DNA from: Alloascoidea africana
Lineage: Eukaryota; Ascomycota; Alloascoideomycetes; Alloascoideales; Alloascoideaceae
DNA: 64,000 nt
Direction: 5' to 3'
Assembly (NCBI GenBank): GCA_030581615.1
Contig: JAKTTT010000040.1
Span: 62,001 to 126,000 of the forward strand
Numbering within the stretch: position 1 is the stretch's first letter; every line of letters starts with the position of its first letter. A program made the translations under genes and the position numbers. Of the stretch, positions 32,615 to 42,833 are shown piece after piece. Under the pieces are notes generated by a model, which had not been told where the DNA came from, searched no databases, and was given only the letters and a program-made list of their open reading frames with translations.

Positions 32615-34369
32615 TCAACACCAGAATCTATACACTCTATAGTAGAAAGGCTTGCTCTTGATGAAGGCTCTTTCCTCCGCAAGTTCTTGTTTAAGAACCT
32701 CGAGGTCATACTCTCTTCTACCATTATCGATATCAATCACATCTGTTTTGTTGTAGAAGCTCCAGTTTTTGGTGTAAACTTTGTGACCGACGTAAAACAG
32801 TATGACAACTGGTACCGCAAGATAAGCAGCGAAAAACTCTTTCGCAGTTGGCTTGGAGACGCCTAACGGATAAAGGGCAACCCAGAATTGGGCCACAAAC
32901 ACTAGGATAATGACAATGAGTCCAAGGGCAGATCCAATTACACCTGGCTGAGAGGAAAATACCAATTCATCGGTGTCTCTGCCTCGGCTTTTCAAAACAT
33001 AGCGAAATCTCAAATGACAGGCACAAATAGAGCCCCAGGTAAACAGGCATGAAAGTCCCGTTAATGCCAATAGCCAAACAAAAACGTCTCCTTGTTTGTT
33101 AGACTCGGCAAGAAAACTCAGTAAGCCGACAATAAGGGTGGCTCCAACAGAAGCTAATGGTCTCCCCTTACGGTCAATGTAAGATAGAATTTTGGGTGCT
33201 TGATTCAGAGTAGCCAACGCAGTCAAAGTTCTCGAGCATCCGAAAACAGCTGAATTTCCAACGGAAAGAACTGCAATCATGATGACCACATTCATAACAG
33301 ATGGCAATCCCGAAATCCCTGCGTTTTTGATTGCAATAACAAAAGGACTCGCAGCGGCATCATAACTGCTTTTACCTTTTCCCAGTCTGCTATCGTTATA
33401 AGGAACCAGTAACCCGATTAGAGTCAAAGAAATGATGTAGAATAGCGTGATACGCCAGAAAACCTGCTTTGTTGCCCGTGGTAGAGACTTTCTTGGATTT
33501 TTTGTCTCTGCAGATGCCAGACCTACAAGCTCTGTGCCAGCGAATGAAAATGCTGCAGTGACAAACACTGTACAAACTCCCTTGAATCCATTAGAAAAGG
33601 CGCCTGGGTCACTCCAATGTTTCCCGCCTATGTAACCACCTTTTGGTCCACCTCCACAGGTCAAAATGATGCCCAAGAAAATGAAAGCAATAACTGCGAT
33701 AACTTTGATCAACGAAAATGCAAACTCGCACTCGCCGTATCCTCTAACGCCGAAAAAATTGATAAGAACAATACCGAGATAGAAAATGGCTACCCAGACT
33801 CCATTAGGAACACCAGAATCCCAGTAATCAACGGTGATAGACGCGGCCACTAGTTCAAGAGGTAACACAACCAGCCATTGTAGAGCGTAGTTCCAACCCA
33901 TAGCAAAACCCCAAGATGGGTCTAAAAATCTTGTTGACAAGGTTGAAAAAGCACCGGAGACGGGGAAAGTGGTCGCAAGCTCTCCAAGAGCATGAACCAT
34001 ACAAAACATCATTGTTCCGATGATCAACCATGCTATGAGTACAGCGGCAGGTCCACCGTTTTTCAAAGCCTTTCCTGACCCAATGAACAATCCTGTACCG
34101 ATTGCGCCTCCGATAGCAATCATTTGTAGATGACGGTCGTGAAGCGCTCTGTTCAAAGGCGAGTTTGAAGTCCTAATGGTGATTTTTTGCAATTCTGTGA
34201 GGTTTGGGTCATTGTCCAAGTCATCATTATCTTCATATCTTTTAAAAGAGTCTTTAAAAGATTGCCATCTTCCTACCGCTGGACCATCTATATCACCATG
34301 AGCTCCCGAGTATGGAACTGCCCTCTGCTTCTCATCGCTAGAAGAGCTACCTTTTTTTTCGCTGTTCAT
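32615..34369 (-). CDS. amino-acid permease of the yeast YAT family (Gap1-like)
   Basis: Plasma-membrane amino-acid/proton symporter of 584 residues, single exon. The hydrophilic N-terminus (about 90 residues) contains Lys residues suited to ubiquitin control. The first transmembrane unit reads HLQMIAIGGAIGTGLFIGSG, the family signature, followed by the GPAAVLIAWLIIG and ELATTFPVSGAFSTL segments. About 12 membrane helices can be traced. FSFAGTELVGLASAETKNPRKSLP (split in motif: FSFAGTEL then ASAETKNPRKS) is the typical helix 6 region. The protein ends in an aromatic-Cys tail (FYYRVYRFWC), as in Gap1-like permeases, where the end is palmitoylated. Substrate range cannot be told. The long promoter region (over 1 kb) has several GATAA sequences, which suggests nitrogen control. 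Confidence 0.93.
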   Translation of the reverse strand: MNSEKKGSSSSDEKQRAVPYSGAHGDIDGPAVGRWQSFKDSFKRYEDNDDLDNDPNLTELQKITIRTSNSPLNRALHDRHLQMIAIGGAIGTGLFIGSGKALKNGGPAAVLIAWLIIGTMMFCMVHALGELATTFPVSGAFSTLSTRFLDPSWGFAMGWNYALQWLVVLPLELVAASITVDYWDSGVPNGVWVAIFYLGIVLINFFGVRGYGECEFAFSLIKVIAVIAFIFLGIILTCGGGPKGGYIGGKHWSDPGAFSNGFKGVCTVFVTAAFSFAGTELVGLASAETKNPRKSLPRATKQVFWRITLFYIISLTLIGLLVPYNDSRLGKGKSSYDAAASPFVIAIKNAGISGLPSVMNVVIMIAVLSVGNSAVFGCSRTLTALATLNQAPKILSYIDRKGRPLASVGATLIVGLLSFLAESNKQGDVFVWLLALTGLSCLFTWGSICACHLRFRYVLKSRGRDTDELVFSSQPGVIGSALGLIVIILVFVAQFWVALYPLGVSKPTAKEFFAAYLAVPVVILFYVGHKVYTKNWSFYNKTDVIDIDNGRREYDLEVLKQELAEERAFIKSKPFYYRVYRFWC

Positions 34370-34639
34370 TCTTCTCCTCTTTACTCTTTATTATTGTGTT
34401 GCTTTCTAAACTTGGATTTGGCCTAGTCAACACACGGCACACGAGTAAAGCCTCGATTAATTGTTCTAGCGATATGAATAAATACCAGGAGCGACCTACG
34501 TTTATAAATACAAATTAAATATGATAACCCAATGTTTGAGAACCCAAAAGCATCTACAATTAGATCAATTCTTTAAGAAATGATATAATTTAATGGGTCT
34601 ATATTTATAAAGACTTTCCTTGGCGACGGCGGTGGAGAG

Positions 34640-34656
34640 AGCCGATTCGAACGGCT
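34640..34656. promoter_or_regulatory. hyphenated palindrome AGCCG-N7-CGGCT in the permease promoter
   Basis: AGCCG, a 7-base spacer ATTCGAA, then CGGCT, about 270 bp upstream of the permease ATG. It contains CCG-N7-CGG, the everted-triplet form used by some Zn2Cys6 regulators. On the minus strand it also looks like a tRNA T-arm, but no tRNA can be folded around it. A regulator site is the simpler reading. Confidence 0.35.
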
Positions 34657-35004
34657 GAAGGGAGAGCGTATGTGCGTGTAATCTGTCGAGTCCTGATCGA
34701 GCAGCAAGACCCATCTTTTTTTTTGTCTTTTCTTGGTACGTTGGGGAAATTCAACTCCGCGTTTTATACAAATTACACAACTATGCATTTGGTGAGAAAA
34801 GGGAAAAGCGAGGTGGTGTACAACTCAGGGGACCTGGCAAGTTTGAATTAAACTGGGGTTTGAGTGGGTGGTTTTCTGTGCAATTGGCACTTCCACCCCC
34901 TCTCATTTCTCCACTCTCTTCACCAAACCGATTAATTAATATTTTAAACCAGGGCTAGATATGATTTATCATGCGAGTCATATCCCCCTTGGGGAAAACC
35001 ACAC

Positions 35005-35022
35005 GATAAAGAGTTGGATAAG
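35005..35022. promoter_or_regulatory. paired GATA-factor-like sites
   Basis: GATAAA at 35005-35010 and GATAAG at 35017-35022, with further GATAA cores elsewhere in the same intergenic region. GATAAG sites serve nitrogen catabolite control of permease genes in yeasts. These sites are about 640 bp from the ATG, so the link to the permease is an inference. Confidence 0.3.
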
Positions 35023-35964
35023 GCATGGCGAAATCAGCTTTCAGGGATGCATACTGCACATAGACCCTGCCTGGATTGATACTAGACAATGTGTTTAGAC
35101 AGGGCAAAAAAGATCAAGATGAAAAGGTCGTGCCGTGTGGCCTTGGCAATCGACAATGTAAAAAGCATCTCGTATCCAAGCTTTCATATTTCATATTAGG
35201 AGAAGAAGCGTCGGTCCTCAGCTCTTTGGTTCAACCCCCAGATCTCTGCTTTCTTGGTTTTCGTTGAGAGAAGCCCGAGATTTCCAAATTTGGAATCACT
35301 AAGCTAAACTCAACCTCAGAAACACATATAGGTGGAATATCTATAAAGCTTGATTTTCCAGCAGACAAGAGGGGGGAACAAAAAAATGAAGATCACATGG
35401 AGGATCATTCTTTGCCAAGTTCAACCTAGCTTCTTTATCTTCACCATCACATCGAGACCGGGCACAACTCTCACCTGATAGACGAAAAGAAAATAATAAT
35501 CTACGAGTCATCGAGGCCTCTCGCCAAATTGATCTGATCAGTTCAGGATTCCAGTCCAGTTCCAGGCGTGACCCAAATCATTAACAATGCCATAAGCGGT
35601 AATGCACTGGTTCGAGTTAGTGATATTTCCTTTAGTTTGTTCTAGCTACAAAAGCAGTCTCTCGATGCTTTGATCCAATTTCAAGAAATAATGTGGTTAA
35701 CTTTAAACGGGTCTGTGCCAATTGTGGGCATTTATTTTCAAGTCAATTACAATTTTAATGCCAGGATTTGTGGAGACCAGTGGCCTTAACCAGATTGTCG
35801 ACTTTACGATTGAAGCTATATAGCTAGAGAATGATTCGTAGCATATTTCCGTCAAAGTACTAAAAGTAAAATGACACAGTTATAAAATAAAAAATACTTG
35901 TATTTTGAACAAGATATCCAAATGTGCTGATATTATCAATTATCTCCAAAAAAAATAGGAATAT

Positions 35965-37015
35965 TTACTTTGATTGGGTTGAGCCAACTTTCTTAAATTC
36001 TTCAAGAGTATGCTTCCATGCCTTCTCTTGCCATTCTTCAGTGAGCACACCTTTCGCTTCCGATTTTTCACGCAATGATTTCAAATTGGCATCAATTAGG
36101 TGACCGCCCGTGCTAAATTCGGGTCCAGTGACAGACGTGTAGAAAAATAGTTCACCACTGGTATCAGGGGATCTTCCCAAGAACATTACGGGCTTAGATA
36201 AAGCTCGAATATACCAAGGCAATGAACGCATGATTCCGGTACTCACCAGACCCGGGTAAGCATGAACAAATGAGATTTTGGGGTAAAGACGAGCAAATCG
36301 CTAAATTTCAGACCGTTAGTAACCGATTCTGATTACAAGAAACAGATGATTGCTTACCAATGTGGCAAGAGAGGTTAGAGTAACCATATGCTTGTTAACG
36401 CTGAGCATCGAATAATCTAAAACAACCAATTGTTAGTTCCCAGTGATTGAACAACCAGAACTCAGTGCACTTACGCTTTCTCAATCCCATATCGTCAGGA
36501 TAGGCAAACCCTTCAGTGCCAGGCTGTAAAACAGAGATAACTCTTGCAACTTCACCAGCCTCTGCAGCATTCTGAACCAAAGGACAGAGGGTGTCTACAA
36601 TTCTCCATCTGGTATAGTAGTTGACAGCCATCTTCTTATCAATGCCCTCAGCTGAGTCCGCTTTTTCAGTGGTCAGATACCCACTGGAAAGAAACAGAAC
36701 ATTCACTTTTTGCTCTTTTTCAAGAATTGACTTGGTAAGCTTGTCGGCTTCAGACAGCAAGGTCAAATCGTGAGGGAAAAAGTAGTACTTGGAACCCTCT
36801 TCGTTGTTTAGGGCTTCCAAGTTTTTCAAAACCTTAGCGCCCGCCACCTTGTTCCTGCCAACAATGTAGATGGTGGGCGATTTGGTGTATTTGGCCAGCT
36901 TGTAAGCCGTGTGCTCGCCAATTCCGCTTGTTCCGCCCAGAATGACACTGACAGTGCCCGAGATCTTGGCACCAGACTCTGAATTGCACTTGAGGACTGC
37001 GGGAAGCGACACCAT
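35965..37015 (-). CDS. short-chain dehydrogenase/reductase
   Basis: NAD(P)H-dependent oxidoreductase with a classical Rossmann fold; substrate unknown. Three exons on the minus strand: 37015-36475, 36416-36358 and 36300-35965. The introns are 58 and 57 nt; donors are GTAAGT and GTAAGC, and branch-like GAACTAAC and TTACTAAC are present. The product is 311 residues. The cofactor motif is ILGGTSGIGEHTAYKLAK (TGxxxGIG type with Gly for Thr), followed by YIVGRN. The central beta strand is VNVLFLSSGYL (NNAG position changed to SSGY). The catalytic Tyr/Lys pair is probably YSMLSVNKHM, i.e. YxxxxxxK rather than the usual YxxxK, so activity should not be taken for granted. It resembles fungal retinol-dehydrogenase-like SDRs. 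The first ATG in frame is used. It is divergent from CRM1. Confidence 0.85.
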
Positions 37016-37452
37016 AGTCTCAATCGTGGTTCTTGGGAGGACTTGTGAGCTGCTGGATCGCGGAGATGGGATGAGCTGCCTCCCAGGGGTGGCGTTACCC
37101 GGCCCTCGGTCCAATCAGACAGGGCTCCGATTTGATGAATTGATCAGCCCTGATCTAGGTTTGGGACCTGGCCAGCGAGCCTCGTCCATTCCGCCCGGAA
37201 ATCAAGGTCTGACCATCCGTCGTAAGTGCCAACAGACTCCGATTTTGTAGCAGCCGTACTCGAAAGCAGTCCCAGAGAGTGTAGTCACTGCTCTCCGTAG
37301 TTTCTTCGTGGGCTTGGGGTGTTTGTTACAGGAGCACTAACACCCGTACACCCCTGTGTTTGTCTCTTTTCGCTTGGGAAATAATTCCACTCACCTTTTC
37401 TCGCACTCTGTTTCTTCAACCCGATTCGTCTACTACTTGATCAATTTCCACC
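37016..37452. promoter_or_regulatory. divergent GC-rich promoter between the SDR gene and CRM1
   Basis: 437 bp between two ATGs. The SDR-proximal two thirds (about 37020-37330) is clearly GC-richer than the flanks and has a CCAAT at about 37111-37115. The CRM1-proximal end is pyrimidine rich. Confidence 0.5.
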
Positions 37453-40400
37453 ATGGAAGCAATCCTAGATTTCTCTCAAGATTTGGATATTGGTCTGCTG
37501 GACCGAGTAGTCTCCACTCTATACAGCGGTTCTGGTGAAGAGGTATGCGAGTACTGCAATCCATTTTTTTCCCTCTTGGTTCGGTGGTATATATACACAC
37601 ATTTACTGTAGATACAGTGATGTGTGTGTGTGTATGTATCAGTTGAATTAGGATGGTTAAAAAAGAATACAAAAAAATAAATACATAAATGCTTCTGTGG
37701 AAAACCTTTGGATCTTGTCTTCTAACCGCCAATATGACTGCTTAACTGGTTGGATCTAGCAAAAACGCGCTAATCAAGTGATTGCTGAGGTAGGCCGTGA
37801 TAATTTTGAATCTCTATTTGTATAAGGAATTTTTGAAGTTAACTCCGTTCCCCAATTTTCTTTTTTCTTGTCATTTTTGCTTTAGTTTCAAACCCACCCA
37901 GAGGCCTGGACTAGGGCAGACAGAATTCTTCAATTGTCAAGCAATTCACAAACAAAATGTAAGTAATGTTGACATGTTTTACACAGTTTTTTTCTTCTTC
38001 TTCTCCAGCTCCCCCTTTTCCCGTCTTTTCTTTTTTCTTTTTTTCTTTTTTTTTTCGATTTTCGATTTTCGCTTCCTCCACGTTTGTGCTAACCGCGACG
38101 GCATTTTCACTTTAGACATTGCCCTCACTATCCTGGACAAGCTAATTAATACCAGATGGAAAACACTGCCATCTGAACAATCCGAGGGCATTCGGAACTT
38201 TATTGCAAACATGATCATTGCACTATGTGAAGATGATAGCACTTTTAGCACCCAACGTGCTCTTATCAACAAGTGTAATCTGACACTTGTGCAAATCATC
38301 AAGCAAGAATGGCCTGCAAATTGGCCCAACTTTATCCCCGAAATTGTCGAGTCCAGTAGAGCAAGTTTCAACGTTTGTGAAAATAACATGAACATTCTAA
38401 AGTTGCTCAGTGAAGAGGTGTTTGATTTTTCAGCAGAACAGATGACCCAAGCAAAGGCGAAAACCCTGAAAAAGCAACTTGCCGACGAATTCTTAGAAAT
38501 CTTTCGTCTCTGTTACGAGGTATTGGAGAAAACCGATAAGGTTTCTCTAATCGTTGCGACTCTAAACAGTTTACTTCGTTATCTCAACTGGATCTCGTAC
38601 GGCTTCATCTTTGAAACAGAATTAATAGAACTTTTGACGACAAAGTTTTTGCGTCCTAGAGAATCTCGAAGCATTACACTCAAATGCCTCACGGAAATCG
38701 CAGGCTTGTCATCTCCTTCTTATGATGCAAAGTTTTACGGACTGTTTGTTGAGGCCATGGGCCAGATCAACACAATTATCCCCGTTTCTACAAATTTTAA
38801 ACGTTCCTATGAAACTGCGAGCTCGACAGATGAGGAATTCATCCAAGATCTGGCGATTTTCCTTTGCACATTTTTATCCAAGCATCTCTTGATAGTGGAA
38901 AAAGAAAGCAAGGATTTGTTGATGAACGCACATACCTATCTCATCAACATTTCCCAGATTGAGGAACGTGAGATTTTCAAGATCTGCTTGGACTACTGGT
39001 CTTACCTCGTTAGCGATCTGTATGCCGAAGTGAAGAGAATTCCAACCTCGGAGCTGAACCCATTGATGCAACTGAGCTTTTCCTCTGTGTTTACTGGTTC
39101 CATGGGAGCCATCAATCCTGACATATTGGCGCATTTCCCATTGAGAAAGCACACCTATGTGGATATTTTGTCGATGCTGAGACGTGTAATGATATCCAAA
39201 ATGACAAGGCCTGAAGAAGTACTTATTGTTGAGAATGATGAAGGGGAAATTGTACGTGAATTTGTTAAAGAGAGCGATACAATCATGTTGTACAAAAGTA
39301 TGAAAACTGTTTTGGTATATCTGACGCATTTGGATGTGGTTGATACAGAGCAGATAATGTCGGATAAACTTTCTAGACAATTGGACGATTCTGAATGGTC
39401 CTGGCATAACATTAATACCCTGTGTTGGGCCATTGGTTCGATTTCGGGCAGCATGAGTGAAGATATGGAAAAGAGATTCCTCGTTCACGTTATTAAAGAT
39501 CTATTGGCACTGACGGAGATGAAAAGAGGCAAGGATAACAAGGCCGTTGTCGCTTCAAACATTATGTACATTGTTGGTCAATACCCGCGCTTCCTGAAAG
39601 CACACTGGAAGTTTCTCAAGACGGTTGTGAACAAGCTGTTTGAATTCATGCATGAGACCCATGAAGGAGTTCAGGATATGGCCTGTGATACTTTTATAAA
39701 GATTGTTCGGAAATGTAAACGTCATTTCGTCGTGACCCAGGCTAATGAAAGCGAACCATTTATTGACGAAATTATCCGTACTCTGCCTGAAATCACTTCG
39801 GATTTACAACCACAACAGGTTCACACTTTTTACGAAGCCTGTGGTGATATTCTCACCGCGCAACCGTCCCCTCAAGTACGAGAACGTTTGCTCTCTAACC
39901 TTATGGAACTCCCCAACGCAGCATGGAACAAGATTGTACAACAGGCAGGTGAGAATCCTCAATTATTGAGCGATGAAACAAACAATAGAATCATTGCGAA
40001 TATCATGAAGACAAACGTTGCAACCTGTTCAACCTTGGGTATTGGATTTTATCCACAACTTACTCTAATTTACATTGACATGTTGAGTCTTTACACAGCG
40101 GTGTCCAAGATGATATCTGCAGCGATAGAGCAGAACCCCCAATATGCAACTAAGACGCCTAAAGTCCGGGGTCTTCGTACGATTAAGAAAGAGATTTTGA
40201 AACTTGTTGAAACGTTTATTAGCAAGGCCAAGGCACAGGAGACATTGGACGACATTGTAAACAATCTGGCACAGCCACTACTTGCAGCCGTATTGGAGGA
40301 TTACAAGACGAACGTTGCAGACGCCCGTGATGCAGAAGTACTAAACTGTATGACTACGGTTATAGAAAAAGTTGGTTTTAGAATTCCGGAAGGAGTGGTT

Positions 40401-41168
40401 GTGATTTTGAACAATGTTTTTGAACCAACATTAGATATGATCAACAAGGATTTCACCGAATATCCTGAACACCGAGTTGAATTTTACAAGTTGCTAAGAG
40501 AGATCAATCTCAAGGCTTTTAACGCGCTTGTTGAAATGCCAACAGCTGGATTTGAGTTATTCATAAATGCGATTCTGTGGGCTATGAAGCACAACAATAC
40601 AGATGTTGAAACCCCTGGACTCCATCTTGCGAATGAACTTTTGGGAAATGTGGAGAAATTGGACCCAAGTCTTGCGTTTGTGGCCACTTTTTACCAGACT
40701 TTTTATTTCCCGATTCTCAAGGATACTTTTTACGTTCTTACTGATTCTGGTCACAAGGCCGGTTTCAAGCTTCAATCGCAGTTGCTGTTCACATTGATCA
40801 GTGCAGTTGTTAAAAACACCATACCTGCTCCGCTTTATGCTCCTGGAGAGGCACCGGAGGGGACTGCGAACGTGGATTACGTTAAAGATTGTCTTGGGAA
40901 TTTGCTTCTTGGAGGATTTGAGCAACTTCAAAGAGCTCAAGTTGAAAACTTTTTAAAAGTTTTGTTTTCAGTTGCTAGCCATGATCAGTTTAGCGGAGCA
41001 ATGCGAGACTTTTTGGTCCAGATTAAAGAGTTTGGAGGTGATCCAACCGATTACCTGTTTGCGGATGACATCAAGAACGAGCTACAAGAGAAGCAACGAT
41101 TGGATCTGGAGAAGGCGAAACAGGTCGGGGGGCTAATAAAGCCTAGCGATATGGAGGACGATGTGTGA
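37453..41168 (+). CDS. CRM1: Crm1/exportin-1
   Basis: Karyopherin that exports proteins with leucine-rich signals from the nucleus with RanGTP. Four exons: 37453-37542, 37760-37789, 37886-37958 and 38116-41168. Exon 2 has only ten codons. Introns are 217, 96 and 157 nt, and intron 3 is very T-rich with a TGCTAACC branch. The product is 1081 residues (S. cerevisiae Crm1 is 1084). It begins [21 protein letters not shown] and spells the family blocks [84 protein letters not shown] (given here in parts) and [19 protein letters not shown]. Position 531 is Thr ([12 protein letters not shown]), the same as the leptomycin-resistant Thr539 of S. cerevisiae. Confidence 0.97.
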
Positions 41169-41929
41169 TCTGGTTCCTTTTTGTCTTTTAATTTTATTTT
41201 ATTTTTTTCTTTTGTTTTTGGTGCTTTGTTTCGCTTCTGGCAGTTCAGTTTTTTCCAAGGGACAAAAAGAAAAGTAGTTGTGAATAATAGGAACATGCTT
41301 AGACCTCACTCACACACACCACTGAAAGCTTCCCCCTCAACAGTTGGAAAAAAGAGGATAAAAGAAAGGAGGAAGAGTACTAATAATATTATTAAGGGGA
41401 GAAAAAAGGAATGGCCTTGATTCTATGTTTGCGTTATGTATGTTCTTTTTAATGAAAAAAAACAAAAACAGAAAAAAAAAAATAAAGAAGGACACAGAAA
41501 GCATGGCTTTTTCCCGTCCAGTTTGCGATATTCTAGCTCTCTTGACCAAAAAAAAAAAAAAAAGAAAAAAAAATAAAGAACAGTATTTGTGAAGCAAAAG
41601 CGAGATCCAGGAGCTCAAGCTGAAACTGAAACAAATAGAATCGCAATTACACCGATCATGATATCTCTTGAATCATGGAAGAATGAGGAGGTAGGGCATA
41701 ATTTAGACCAAAAAAACTAGATACATATAACAACCACAAGAAAAAGAAAACTTGAAGCATAGTATTAACGGTTTGGATACTTACTCTTGAGGCGAGTTTC
41801 TTTCTTCTCTTTAAATAGATGTAACTACAGTATTTGTTGGCTTTCGTTTTAAAATAAACCTTGAGCTTATATACTATACTGTGTTGCCATGGCGATTCAT
41901 TTTGTGTCCCCTTAAAGCAGATCTAAGGG

Positions 41930-41972
41930 AAATTGAAATTGAAATGGAAATGGAAATGGAAATGGAATGGAT
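41930..41972 (+). repeat. short tandem repeat, GGAAAT type
   Basis: Repeated units of GAAATT then GAAATG, ending in GGAATGG. It lies just before the GC-rich island upstream of BGL2. No function is evident. Confidence 0.7.
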
Positions 41973-42682
41973 GGAGAAGAGTATGTATGGATCTGGATCG
42001 CGCTTCTGCGGCAGAGGACACTGGTCAGATCTCAAACACATGGCAAAATCGGAGTCTGCCGCTAGAAAAATGACAGCTCAGGCGGCCCACCGTTGGCTGA
42101 AAGCAAGCTGCCAGGGGTTCCTGCCAGGGCTCCTGCCTGTGCTCTGCGAATGCTGGGAAGCGCCGGGTTTTTACGCTAAGTGGTGCGACGGGCTAGGCTT
42201 GCACAATGCCTCCTTGGCAGTGAAGGCTAACGCTAACCGGCACAGGCACAGGCTACGGGATGTTCTCGAGGCCGGGCTGGCCGGGCCTGGCTGCTGAGAT
42301 GGGCGACTCTGGGGTGTGTCGAGCTGGGATGGAAGCAGATCGTGATCCACATGCCTCCAGGTTCTTTTGGTCTCGCACTTTGGTCCTGGTCTGACCACCC
42401 GACGAGAAACAGAGCCAGGATGGGCCCTTCATGCACCGACCGGGCTGTGCGGTGAAGCGAGGGTGAAAGCGAAAGCGAAGGTGACTGCGAAGGTGAGGCC
42501 CATGTCTCAAGGTCTCGATTTGTGGAAGAAACTAAGTTTCCAGTTGCACTTTTCGCTTTTCGCTTTTCGTCATGGAACAGAAACAAACTGCTCTTTCTCT
42601 ATTAATAGGTTGCTGTCTCACCTGCCGGTTCTATTTTTTTAACCCTTAATTTCGCTTGAGGGCACTGCACTCGGACTTCTGG

Positions 42683-42689
42683 TATATAA
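42683..42689 (+). promoter_or_regulatory. TATA box of BGL2
   Basis: TATATAA about 150 bp before the ATG, followed by a pyrimidine-rich 5' leader with many TTC/TCTC units. This is the usual layout for a strongly expressed yeast gene. Confidence 0.7.
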
Positions 42690-42833
42690 GCACCGTAAAA
42701 TTCCTTCAGTTTTTCCTCTCTCTTTCCACTTCATACCCATTCTTCATTCTCAAGTCTATCGCTAGTTATCTAAATTTTCCGACCGCATACATCTTCTCTT
42801 AATCTTCCCATCAGTATTCTTTTCTTTGCAAAC

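Larger units (their letters stand above)
34370..35964. other. long promoter region of the permease gene
   Basis: About 1.6 kb between the permease start and the 3' end of the short-chain dehydrogenase gene. No gene seen. It contains a hyphenated palindrome at 34640-34656, a nine-T run at 34716-34724, and GATAA-type sequences at 34523-34527, 34966-34970 (reverse), 35005-35010, 35017-35022 and 35435-35439 (reverse). Confidence 0.45.
41169..42833. other. intergenic between CRM1 and BGL2
   Basis: About 1.66 kb. The left part is A/T rich with long A runs near 41455-41580. A GAAATG/GGAAAT repeat lies at about 41930-41972. A GC-rich island follows at about 42000-42540, then the BGL2 core promoter. 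Open frames in the island overlap on both strands and have no family resemblance. Confidence 0.5.

Noticed and set aside
34600-34730. tRNA gene around the T-arm-like sequence
   Set aside because: On the minus strand no acceptor partner for CTCTCCA, no D-arm and no box A could be found. On the plus strand the loop is out of register for a T-loop.
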